A stretch of 8,201 nucleotides of DNA, from contig MFQK01000035.1 of assembly GCA_001783035.1 (NCBI GenBank), positions 8,906 through 17,106 of the forward strand, given 5' to 3'. The position numbers and the translations under genes are program-made. Origin of the DNA: Candidatus Magasanikbacteria bacterium RIFCSPLOWO2_02_FULL_44_11 (GTDB taxonomy: Bacteria > Patescibacteriota > Patescibacteriia > Magasanikbacterales > GWA2-37-8). Below are positions 1-6,042 of this stretch, one piece after another. The notes under the pieces are model-generated. The model made no database searches. It worked only from the letters and a program-made list of their open reading frames with translations, and was not told the origin of the DNA. Position 1 is the stretch's first letter. Every line of letters starts with the position of its first letter.

Positions 1-2
1 GT

Positions 3-1664
3 TTGGCAATTATCCAAATTTACACCGAAAGCAAATCTGCCAAGAAGCCAGACAACCGGCCATTGTTCTCACAGATGATTAAACAGATACAACAAAATAA
101 AAATGAAGAGTTGGGTATTCTCTGTTGGAAAATTGACCGACTGTCTCGCAACCCGATTGATAGTGCGACCATACAATGGCTTTTGCAACAGGGCAATATT
201 AAAATTATCCAAACAATAGACCGCCAATATTTGCCCTCGGATAATGTTGTTTTGTTTAGTGTAGAAAGCGGAATGGCCAACCAGTATATTTTAGATTTAT
301 CAAAAAATGTAAGGCGTGGCATTTTAACAAAGTTAGAAAAAGGCGGTTGGCCGAATTTAGCCCCTCTCGGATATTTGAATGACGGCAAAGGCGGTATTGT
401 GCAAGATAAAGAACGAGCAAAATATATCAAGAAAATATTTGAACTCTATAAAGAGGGCAACAAAAGCGTTAGAGAAATTTCCGATATACTTTTTGAGCAA
501 GGTTTTAGAAGTCGGGCAGGCAACAAATACCATAAAAGCAAAATTCATAAAATACTTTATGATTCTTTTTATTGCGGGATAATGACCAAAGACGACAAAA
601 AATATTTGGGAAATCACGAGCCGATAATTACCAAAGAATTATTTGATAAGGTGCAACAGGTATTAAACAAAAAGGCCAACACCAAAAAGCAGAAAATATA
701 TTTTACTTATCGGGGCGTATTAAAATGTGATACCTGCGGTTGTGTTTTAACAGCCACCAAAAAGAAAGGCAAACATACTTATTATTATTGCACTAACGGC
801 AAAGGTAAATGCGACGAACACAAAGTATATTCAAAAGAAGATGACGTTAAAAATGAATTGGCTACTGTTTTTGATAAGGTGGTGGTTGAAGAAAAGCTAA
901 TAGAAATGTGCTACCAAGCCAAAAAGGCCAGACTGGGCGAAATTGACGGGTATTTGACCCAAGCCACTGATAACCTCAACGGCACACTTAAAAAGGCACA
1001 GGATAGGAAAAACAAGCTTTTAGACCTCTACCTAGACGGCAACCTGACCAAAGAAGTGTATGATCAAAAAATTATCGCTCTTGATAATGAAATTGTCCAA
1101 CTTACAAAAGACTTAGACGAATTAAAACATAAAAAGAGCCTCAATAACGAAACTACTTTGGAACGGATTAAAAGCGTCTTTTTATTCCCTATTAAAGCCA
1201 AAAAAGAATTTGAAACTACCAAAAATGTAAAACAGGAAAAAATTGTTAAAAAATTACTTTGGAACGCCACGATGAGAAACAAAAAAATCGCTAGTCTTAG
1301 CTTTAAAGAGCCATATAATTTGCTCTCTAAATACAAGATAAAAGCGATTTTTTATCGGTGCGGAGAGAGAGGGCGGTCGCCAAAGGCGACCTATTCGAAC
1401 GCGCTCACTTCGTTCGCTTCACGAAAACCTTCGGGTTTTCGTGAGCTTTCCTCGGCATGTAAGAAACTTCGTTTCTTACCATCTTCCGTTCGAATCCCCT
1501 CACCATTCTACATCACAATAAAATATCCCGCACATTTGCGGGATATTTTATTGTGCGGAGAGAGAGGGATTCGAACCCTCGATGGCTTGCGCCAAACCGC
1601 CTTTCCAGGGCGGCGCCATAGACCAACTAGGCGACCTCTCCTCGATCAGCGTTATTTAACCTGA
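3..1664 (+). CDS. Large serine recombinase (resolvase/invertase family), 5'-truncated by the window edge, with an abnormal C-terminal read-through
   Basis: A DNA-cutting, strand-rotating recombinase of the large serine type, used by phages and mobile elements to integrate or excise. The N-terminal part with the nucleophilic serine lies off the left edge; the apparent TTG start at position 3 is only the first in-window codon that can serve as a start. Visible parts, numbered from that codon: the end of the catalytic domain with the K-x-DRLSR motif (43-49) and the long E helix (about 88-114), the Recombinase DNA-binding domain (about 118-222), a zinc ribbon with C242, C245, C263 and C270, a coiled coil (about 316-378) and a C-terminal cap ending near residue 447 (nucleotide about 1343). 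The remaining ~105 codons are translated from hairpins, a terminator and antisense tRNA, so they are unlikely to be an evolved domain. The gene is visibly more A-rich than its neighbours, in keeping with transfer. Family call is sure; true C-terminus is not. Confidence 0.88.
   Translation: MAIIQIYTESKSAKKPDNRPLFSQMIKQIQQNKNEELGILCWKIDRLSRNPIDSATIQWLLQQGNIKIIQTIDRQYLPSDNVVLFSVESGMANQYILDLSKNVRRGILTKLEKGGWPNLAPLGYLNDGKGGIVQDKERAKYIKKIFELYKEGNKSVREISDILFEQGFRSRAGNKYHKSKIHKILYDSFYCGIMTKDDKKYLGNHEPIITKELFDKVQQVLNKKANTKKQKIYFTYRGVLKCDTCGCVLTATKKKGKHTYYYCTNGKGKCDEHKVYSKEDDVKNELATVFDKVVVEEKLIEMCYQAKKARLGEIDGYLTQATDNLNGTLKKAQDRKNKLLDLYLDGNLTKEVYDQKIIALDNEIVQLTKDLDELKHKKSLNNETTLERIKSVFLFPIKAKKEFETTKNVKQEKIVKKLLWNATMRNKKIASLSFKEPYNLLSKYKIKAIFYRCGERGRSPKATYSNALTSFASRKPSGFRELSSACKKLRFLPSSVRIPSPFYITIKYPAHLRDILLCGERGIRTLDGLRQTAFPGRRHRPTRRPLLDQRYLT
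1358..1373. repeat. Left copy of a 16-nt direct repeat of the tRNA-Ser 3' end (candidate att core)
   Basis: The 16 bases GTGCGGAGAGAGAGGG are identical to those at 1553-1568, where they form the 3' acceptor strand, discriminator and part of the T stem of the tRNA-Ser gene (read on the minus strand). A duplicated tRNA 3' end beside a recombinase gene is the classic trace of site-specific integration. The copies are only 195 bp apart, so they do not bracket the recombinase itself. The short interval may be what is left of a second or decayed element. Confidence 0.6.
1374..1504. repeat. Palindromic element made of three hairpins inside an inverted ATTCGAACG/CGTTCGAAT pair
   Basis: Three near-perfect hairpins follow each other: GGTCGCC-AAA-GGCGACC (1375-1391), a 10-bp stem with a C(TTCG)G tetraloop (1420-1443) and a 9-bp stem GTAAGAAAC with loop TTC (1459-1479). 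The second and third sit between ATTCGAACG (1393-1401) and its exact inverse CGTTCGAAT (1487-1495), a T-loop-like sequence. The left edge copies the tRNA-Ser 3' end, and the right edge (to about 1504) resembles a plus-strand tRNA 3' end (TTCGAATCCCCTCACC) but cannot form a T stem, so it is not a working tRNA. All of it is open in the recombinase frame. It resembles interspersed palindromic elements of other bacteria; I cannot name the family. Confidence 0.6.
1514..1555 (-). terminator. Bidirectional terminator, perfect 18-bp stem, directly after tRNA-Ser
   Basis: Bases 1514-1531 and 1538-1555 are perfect reverse complements (18 bp) with the 6-nt loop ACATTT. The GC core (ATCCCGC/GCGGGAT) is followed by ATTTTATTGTG on both strands, so it can end transcription both ways: the gatC-to-tRNA operon on the minus strand and the recombinase on the plus strand. 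The stem abuts the tRNA discriminator base with no gap, leaving no unpaired tail between mature tRNA and terminator, so 3' processing must cut at the foot of the hairpin. Confidence 0.8.
1556..1641 (-). tRNA. tRNA-Ser(GGA), class II with long variable arm
   Basis: Read on the minus strand, all arms form: acceptor GGAGAGG with TCTCTCC (six Watson-Crick pairs and one G-U), D stem GCC/GGC, anticodon stem CCGCC/GGCGG with loop CTGGAAA giving anticodon GGA (Ser, codons UCC and UCU), variable arm TGGC-GCAA-GCCA typical of serine tRNAs, and T arm GAGGG-TTCGAAT-CCCTC. The discriminator is G, as serine tRNAs require. The terminal CCA is not encoded (genomic continuation is CAC), so a CCA-adding enzyme must finish it. 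The gene starts 10 bp after the lgt stop and no clear promoter separates them, so it is probably transcribed as the last member of the gatC operon. Its 3' end is duplicated at 1358-1373. Confidence 0.96.
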
Positions 1665-2437
1665 TAAGGCCGCTTCAGTGTACCAAAAAGAAGCAGTGAA
1701 GTCAATGTAATAACCACGGCCAGCATCCCCCACTGGGCGGGCGTTAAATTGGCATAACGGGTGTCACTCCCCGGCAAATCCGTCGCCCTAAGAAAATCAA
1801 GAAAAAAACGCGCAACCGCATACGAAAGCGATGACCAAAGCGCCACCAGACCCCAACGCTTCTTGACCAAATAATTAAAAAGTAACGCGAAAACAATAAA
1901 TAAAATAAATCCCACTATTGACTCATACAAACCTAAGTCGTGTCTCGCTCCGGTTGGGAAATTTACCGTTGTCAAAAAATTGGATAAAGTTCCCGGATGG
2001 TCATGGATGAAAAAACATCCCAATCGGCCTACCCCCCACCCCAGCCATAAACTGAGAGCAGAAATATCGGCATAAGGTAAAAATTGTTGCCAATTCAATC
2101 GCCTTTTTTTAGAAAAAATCCACAAGGCGAGCAAGGCGCCAAAAAAACCTCCGATAGACGAAGCCCCTCCCTCCCATATTTTAATAATGCTTAGCGGGTT
2201 CGCAAGATAATAGGTTGGCGCATAAAATACAACATGGAAAAATCTGGCAAAAATAAAGGCCGAGACGAGTACCCAAACCGTCAAATCGAGCAATAACGCA
2301 AATGACACAAAATATCTTTTTGCCAACCAACGCATGCATAAAATCGCGGCGACAATTCCCAGTGCGACCATCAGCCCCCACACCTGGATAGTAACGGGAC
2401 CGATCAAAAAAGCATTATATTGGAAATAAGGAATCAT
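1652..2437 (-). CDS. lgt: Prolipoprotein diacylglyceryl transferase
   Basis: Lgt moves a diacylglyceryl group from phosphatidylglycerol to the lipobox cysteine of pre-lipoproteins in the cytoplasmic membrane, the first step of lipoprotein maturation. The 261-aa product has the family length and about seven hydrophobic segments. Visible signatures: the W-x-GG-x-SSIGG loop (88-97), the Lgt signature region around G137-R138-L-G140, an H-D-x-G-LYES block (166-173) and the late arginine segment ARFFLDFLR (209-217). The usual N and E of GRxGNFxNxE are replaced here by the series CFFIHDHPG (141-149), a substitution worth noting because that asparagine and glutamate are strongly conserved in proteobacterial Lgt. 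The ATG lies two bases after the stop of the upstream LOG gene, implying translational coupling. The tRNA-Ser gene follows 10 bp downstream. Confidence 0.93.
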   Translation of the reverse strand: MIPYFQYNAFLIGPVTIQVWGLMVALGIVAAILCMRWLAKRYFVSFALLLDLTVWVLVSAFIFARFFHVVFYAPTYYLANPLSIIKIWEGGASSIGGFFGALLALWIFSKKRRLNWQQFLPYADISALSLWLGWGVGRLGCFFIHDHPGTLSNFLTTVNFPTGARHDLGLYESIVGFILFIVFALLFNYLVKKRWGLVALWSSLSYAVARFFLDFLRATDLPGSDTRYANLTPAQWGMLAVVITLTSLLLFGTLKRPYQVK

Positions 2438-2439
2438 AT

Positions 2440-3795
2440 TTAGAGTTGGCTAATGACATCGTTCGGACTATCAATCACCCGGATAAAAGTCTCATCGACC
2501 TGGCTTATAGTTTTAAACTCGACAAAAAGCTGATGAACATACTCGACTAATGGTTGCCAAAACATCTTGTCATATACAAAAACCGGGACCGATGGCATTT
2601 TTTCAGTTTCAATCAGCGTTAGCACTTCAAAAAGCTGGTGCAACGTGCCAAACCCGCCTGGAAAAAAAACAAAAGCCTTGGAAGGAGATGTCACTATAAG
2701 CTTGCGTACAAATGGAAAAAAGAAACTTAATGATTTTGTGACATAGGCGTTGAGCCGGTCATGGTTATTGATATGCAACGCCAAACCGATGCTCTCTCCA
2801 CCATTTTCAAAAGCTCCTTTGTTGACCGCTTCAACCACGCCCGATCCGCCGCCGGTCAAAACAGTATGGTGTGCCTGAGCCAATAATTTTCCAAGTTTGT
2901 AGGCCGCTGCATAATGAGGTGTGCCGGGCAATAAACTTTTTGTCCCGAGCACTGTGACGTTATGTTTGATCGTCGTCAAAAACTCAAAACCCTGAACCAG
3001 TTCCGATAAAATCCTAAAAACTCTCCAGTCGGTCGATCCGTCCGCGCAAAGCGGATTATTAGGGTTATTATCACAAACATTCGGTCGATCTGAAGAGTTT
3101 TTAATCAACTCAAACGCTTCATCAGCCGTATCAACAATACGCCAATTGGCAATATGCTTTTCCTCAAGCGAATGCACTTCTTTGATAGCTTTGGTTCGCA
3201 AAAAAGAGACGAGTGGTTTCCAAAATTCTGTTCCCACCAGCACTATCGGTGCCGAATCCATAAAGCCAAGATTCATGTAATCAACCACTTCAAAAAATTC
3301 GTCGAGTGTCCCAAACCCGCCCGGAAAAAAAACAAAAGCGTTACCAGGCGACGTTAGCATCACTTTCCTGGTAAAAAAATAATAAAACGAAGTGGCTTTT
3401 TTTACATAGGGATTAACACGCTGTTCCATTGGCAGTTGGATATTCAGGCCCGCGGATTCACCGCCAACTTCAAACGCCCCCCGATTCGCCGCTTCCATGA
3501 TACCCGGACCACCACCCGTAACGGTGGTAAAACCATTTTTTCCCAACAAGCGTCCCAGTTCCAGCGCCACTTTGTAATATTTATTGTTTGGCGGCAAACG
3601 AGCCGACCCGAGCACGATCACTTCTCGCTCGAGCGTGCTTAAAAATTGATAGCCCTCCACAATTTCGGTGACGATACGAAAAATACGCCAGCTATCGCGG
3701 TAATTGACCGCCGCTCCCGTGGTTTCAAAATGAGATGAAGACAACGAAGAAATAACCGGCGGGGATGGTTTAGCCGATTTAATTCTTGAAGGCAT
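2440..3795 (-). CDS. Tandem two-domain LOG family (TIGR00730-type) nucleotide phosphoribohydrolase-like protein
   Basis: Single LOG proteins cleave the N-glycosidic bond of nucleoside 5'-monophosphates, releasing base and ribose 5-phosphate. This 451-aa protein carries two full Rossmann-like LOG domains (about 32-233 and 256-450), twice the usual length. Each opens with a D/S-WRIFRI...EGF-EFL helix, then VLGSAR or VLGTKS, GGG-x-G and the RK pair (R143/K144, R364/K365). Domain 1 has the intact catalytic motif PGGFGTLDE (158-166). Domain 2 has PGGFGTLHQ (379-387), with Gln where the catalytic Glu belongs, so it is probably inactive or structural. A 23-residue linker carries two cysteines (C241, C250), and the first ~30 residues are Ser/Pro-rich and probably disordered. 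The gene lies 14 bp after gatA and 2 bp before lgt. Substrate cannot be told from sequence. Confidence 0.9.
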   Translation of the reverse strand: MPSRIKSAKPSPPVISSLSSSHFETTGAAVNYRDSWRIFRIVTEIVEGYQFLSTLEREVIVLGSARLPPNNKYYKVALELGRLLGKNGFTTVTGGGPGIMEAANRGAFEVGGESAGLNIQLPMEQRVNPYVKKATSFYYFFTRKVMLTSPGNAFVFFPGGFGTLDEFFEVVDYMNLGFMDSAPIVLVGTEFWKPLVSFLRTKAIKEVHSLEEKHIANWRIVDTADEAFELIKNSSDRPNVCDNNPNNPLCADGSTDWRVFRILSELVQGFEFLTTIKHNVTVLGTKSLLPGTPHYAAAYKLGKLLAQAHHTVLTGGGSGVVEAVNKGAFENGGESIGLALHINNHDRLNAYVTKSLSFFFPFVRKLIVTSPSKAFVFFPGGFGTLHQLFEVLTLIETEKMPSVPVFVYDKMFWQPLVEYVHQLFVEFKTISQVDETFIRVIDSPNDVISQL

Positions 3796-3809
3796 AGTTT
3801 CAAAAAAAA

Positions 3810-5249
3810 TTATGAGCTTTCCTGCTCTAAAGCGTAACCAAATTGTAAAACAGTTGCTTCTTGCAGTCTTCCACCAATAAGTTGTACCCCAACCGGCAAA
3901 CCGGTTTTGGTAGTACCAGCCGGAATAGACAAGGCTGGCATGCCGGCCACTGCTGCCGGAGAAACCATCACATCGGCAAGGTACAAAGCCAAAGGATCGT
4001 TCGCTTTTTCCCCTATCCCAAAAGCGGGGAATGGCGAAGTCGGTGTTAGCAAGACATCAACATCTTCAAAAACTTTTTCAAAATCTTCCTTAATCAGCGT
4101 GCGCACTTGCTGCGCTTTTTTATAATACGCGTCGTAATAACCGGCCGACAACGCATACGTGCCGATCAAAATCCGGCGTTTAACCTCTTCCGGAAAACCT
4201 TGCGCGCGTGACACCGCGTACAGATCAAACAAATCTTTTTCATTGGCACGAACACCATAGCGTACGCCATCAAGGCGGGCCAAATTTGAGCTGTCTTCGC
4301 TCGGTACTATAATATAATACACCGCAATGGAGTATTTCGTATAGGGTAAACTAACTTCTTTAATCTTGCAGCCAAATTTTTTTAATTTTTCAATTTGTTT
4401 TTCGATTGAACTGGCCACCTCTTTATCCATCCCCGGCACATCAAAATATTCCTTAGGAATACCGACAACCAAATCTTCGATAGATTTAGTAAGTCCTTTA
4501 CTATAATCGGGAACAGTGTCATAAACAGTCGTCGCGTCCTTGGGGTCTTGCCCGGCGATAGCTTCCATAATAATCGCGGTATCCTCTACCGTCTTGGTTA
4601 TCGGGCCAACGGTATCGAGCGATGATGCCATCGGCATGATCCCATAGCGAGAATTTCGTCCGTAACTCGGCCGCAACCCAACAACGCCGCAAAAACTGGC
4701 TGGCTGTCGGATCGAGCCGCCGGTATCTTCGGCAATCGCATAAATACATTGATGGTCGGCAACCGCTGCGGCCGAACCGCCCGACGACCCACCGGCAACT
4801 TTACTGGTGTCATGCGGATTGCGAACCGGGCCATACATACTGTTTTCATTGCTCGCGCCGTGTCCAAAGGCATCACAATTATTTTTGCCAAGCAAAACAC
4901 CACCTTGCGATCGAATTTTAGTAATCACCGTCGCTTCAAAAGGCGGAACATAATTGTCGAGAATTTTTGCGGCACCGGTCGAACGGACATCCGCTGTCGT
5001 AATAGCATCTTTAACCGCAAACGGAATACCGGTCAGCGGCTGTGCCTTTTCCGAGGCTATCAATTTGTCGGCGGCCATAGCCTCTTGTAAGGCCGACTCA
5101 TCACAAACAGTAATAAAAGCATTAATTTCTTTGTTGCGTTTTTTGATGCGGTCGAAACAAGCTTGCGTGAGCTCGACCGAAGTAAATTTTTTTGCTCGCA
5201 ACCCTTCCTGCGCTTGCGTCAATGTAAGTTCGTTTAAATTCATAATCAT
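3810..5249 (-). CDS. gatA: Asp-tRNA(Asn)/Glu-tRNA(Gln) amidotransferase subunit A
   Basis: GatA is the glutaminase of the GatCAB complex, releasing ammonia that GatB uses to convert Glu-tRNA(Gln) or Asp-tRNA(Asn) to the amide forms. The amidase-signature triad is intact, numbered from the ATG at 5249: K80 (in AVKD), cis-Ser S155 (GGSSGGS) and nucleophile S179 (DTGGSIRQP), with the family spacings of 75 and 24 residues. The C-terminal SPAAVAGMPALSIPAG block is also typical, and 479 aa is the normal length. Three starts are possible: TTG at 5252 (unlikely), ATG at 5249 overlapping the gatC TGA as TGATG, and ATG at 5243, which begins MNLNEL and fits the family N-terminus best. Stop-start overlap with gatC means coupled, stoichiometric synthesis. 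gatB is not in the window. Confidence 0.97.
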   Translation of the reverse strand: MIMNLNELTLTQAQEGLRAKKFTSVELTQACFDRIKKRNKEINAFITVCDESALQEAMAADKLIASEKAQPLTGIPFAVKDAITTADVRSTGAAKILDNYVPPFEATVITKIRSQGGVLLGKNNCDAFGHGASNENSMYGPVRNPHDTSKVAGGSSGGSAAAVADHQCIYAIAEDTGGSIRQPASFCGVVGLRPSYGRNSRYGIMPMASSLDTVGPITKTVEDTAIIMEAIAGQDPKDATTVYDTVPDYSKGLTKSIEDLVVGIPKEYFDVPGMDKEVASSIEKQIEKLKKFGCKIKEVSLPYTKYSIAVYYIIVPSEDSSNLARLDGVRYGVRANEKDLFDLYAVSRAQGFPEEVKRRILIGTYALSAGYYDAYYKKAQQVRTLIKEDFEKVFEDVDVLLTPTSPFPAFGIGEKANDPLALYLADVMVSPAAVAGMPALSIPAGTTKTGLPVGVQLIGGRLQEATVLQFGYALEQESS

Positions 5250-5539
5250 CAATCTTCTAAAACGGCCGGCACTACTAGTTCCCCTCGTTCCACGCGGGGC
5301 ATGTTTTTGACCAATTTGTCGACAAGCCCCGATGGCTTGACCTCATCGTAACGGACAATATTTTTTAGCCCCGTCACCTGCGCGGTTGGCTCGACACCGG
5401 TGGTGTCAACTTCATTTAAAATATTCATGTAATCAAGCACGGCCGAGATGGTTTTCGCATGGTGAGTTTCTTCATCGGTGGTGAGCTTGAGACGCGCGAG
5501 TTCGGCGATTTTTTTGATCTCAGTTTTAGAAATAGTCAT
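5249..5539 (-). CDS. gatC: Asp-tRNA(Asn)/Glu-tRNA(Gln) amidotransferase subunit C
   Basis: GatC is the small belt-like subunit that wraps the GatA-GatB interface and stabilises the complex. The 96-aa product has the full family outline: the N-terminal helix with IAELARLKLTTDE (residues 11-23), the ISAVLDYMNILNEVDTTGVEP block (31-51) and the acidic-to-proline C-terminus VVPAVLED. It ends in TGA, and the family normally ends here, showing TGA is a stop in this genome. It is the first gene of the minus-strand operon, and its ATG lies only about two bases downstream of the predicted transcription start, so the mRNA is probably leaderless. No Shine-Dalgarno is seen upstream of the ATG. Confidence 0.96.
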   Translation of the reverse strand: MTISKTEIKKIAELARLKLTTDEETHHAKTISAVLDYMNILNEVDTTGVEPTAQVTGLKNIVRYDEVKPSGLVDKLVKNMPRVERGELVVPAVLED

Positions 5540-5547
5540 ATTGAAGC

Positions 5548-5576
5548 AGTATACTAAAAACCCTTGAAAAAAGCAA
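5548..5576 (-). promoter_or_regulatory. Promoter of the gatC-gatA-LOG-lgt-tRNA operon, leaderless type
   Basis: On the minus strand a TATACT -10 box (5553-5548, inside the palindrome AGTATACT) is preceded by TTGCTT (5576-5571) with a 17-nt spacer. A start seven bases downstream would fall at about 5541, two bases before the gatC ATG at 5539. The -35 matches the consensus at only three positions. Confidence 0.55.
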
Positions 5577-5592
5577 TAAAGCGGGCTATACT
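5564..5592 (+). promoter_or_regulatory. Promoter of tsaE, leaderless type
   Basis: TTGAAA (5564-5569), a 17-nt spacer and TATACT (5587-5592) form a strong sigma-70-type promoter. Transcription should begin about 5598-5600, two to four bases before the ATG at 5602, leaving no room for a ribosome binding site. Its -35 lies next to the -35 of the opposing gatC promoter, so the two polymerases would compete for the same 60 bp. Confidence 0.7.
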
Positions 5593-5601
5593 AATGAAAC
5601 T

Positions 5602-6030
5602 ATGAAAAAGACCACCCGTTCATCTGAAGAAACCAAGCAGCTGGGTCGCTCGTTAGCGGCCAAACTAGAGAGCGGTACAATTGTCTGTTTGCACGGCGAC
5701 CTTGGCGCTGGAAAGACCACGTTCGTGAAAGGGCTGGCCGAAGGGTTAGGCGTAAAAGAAGAAATAACCAGCCCAACCTTTACCCTCATGAACGTGCACC
5801 CGATCCCCCATCACACTGCTATAAAAACGTTGGTCCATATCGACACCTATCGACTAAAAGACGAACATGCACTTGTCACAATCGGAGTCGAAGATTATCT
5901 TGGTCAGCCCGGCATTGTCACCATCATCGAGTGGCCGGAAAAAATCCTCGGACTTTTGCAAAATAAAAAAATAACCAATGTTACTATTGGTCATGTTGAT
6001 GACACCGGTCGAACCATTTCAATTGACTAA
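5602..6030 (+). CDS. tsaE: tRNA threonylcarbamoyladenosine biosynthesis ATPase TsaE
   Basis: TsaE (YjeE) is the P-loop ATPase that works with TsaB and TsaD to place the threonylcarbamoyl group on A37 of ANN-decoding tRNAs (t6A). The 142-aa product matches the family length. Visible motifs: Walker A GDLGAGKTT (32-40), the SPTF switch (57-60), HIDTYRL (79-85) and EWPE (110-113) in the expected order. It stands alone on the plus strand with its own promoter and converges on the PLD gene, the two stops being 12 bp apart. tsaB and tsaD, often clustered with it, are not here. The last ~70 bases also carry a probable terminator for the opposite strand. Confidence 0.96.
   Translation: MKKTTRSSEETKQLGRSLAAKLESGTIVCLHGDLGAGKTTFVKGLAEGLGVKEEITSPTFTLMNVHPIPHHTAIKTLVHIDTYRLKDEHALVTIGVEDYLGQPGIVTIIEWPEKILGLLQNKKITNVTIGHVDDTGRTISID
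5961..5991 (-). terminator. Probable Rho-independent terminator of the PLD gene, inside the tsaE 3' coding end
   Basis: On the minus strand ACCAAT (5991-5986), loop AGTAAC and ATTGGT (5979-5974) form a 6-bp hairpin followed by TATTTTTTTATTT (5973-5961). This is about 50 bases past the PLD stop codon. The stem is AT-rich and therefore modest. On the plus strand the same bases are tsaE codons for the KKITNVTIG segment. Confidence 0.6.
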
Positions 6031-6042
6031 GAGTAAGAATCA

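Noticed and set aside
1487..1504. Possible plus-strand tRNA 3' end (TTCGAATCCCCTCACC)
   Set aside because: The preceding TTCCG cannot pair with CCCCT to make a T stem, and no acceptor or anticodon arm can be found upstream; at most a fossil.
4519..5310. Long frames on both strands within gatA
   Set aside because: All are antisense or frame-shifted shadows of gatA codons, without independent starts or motifs.
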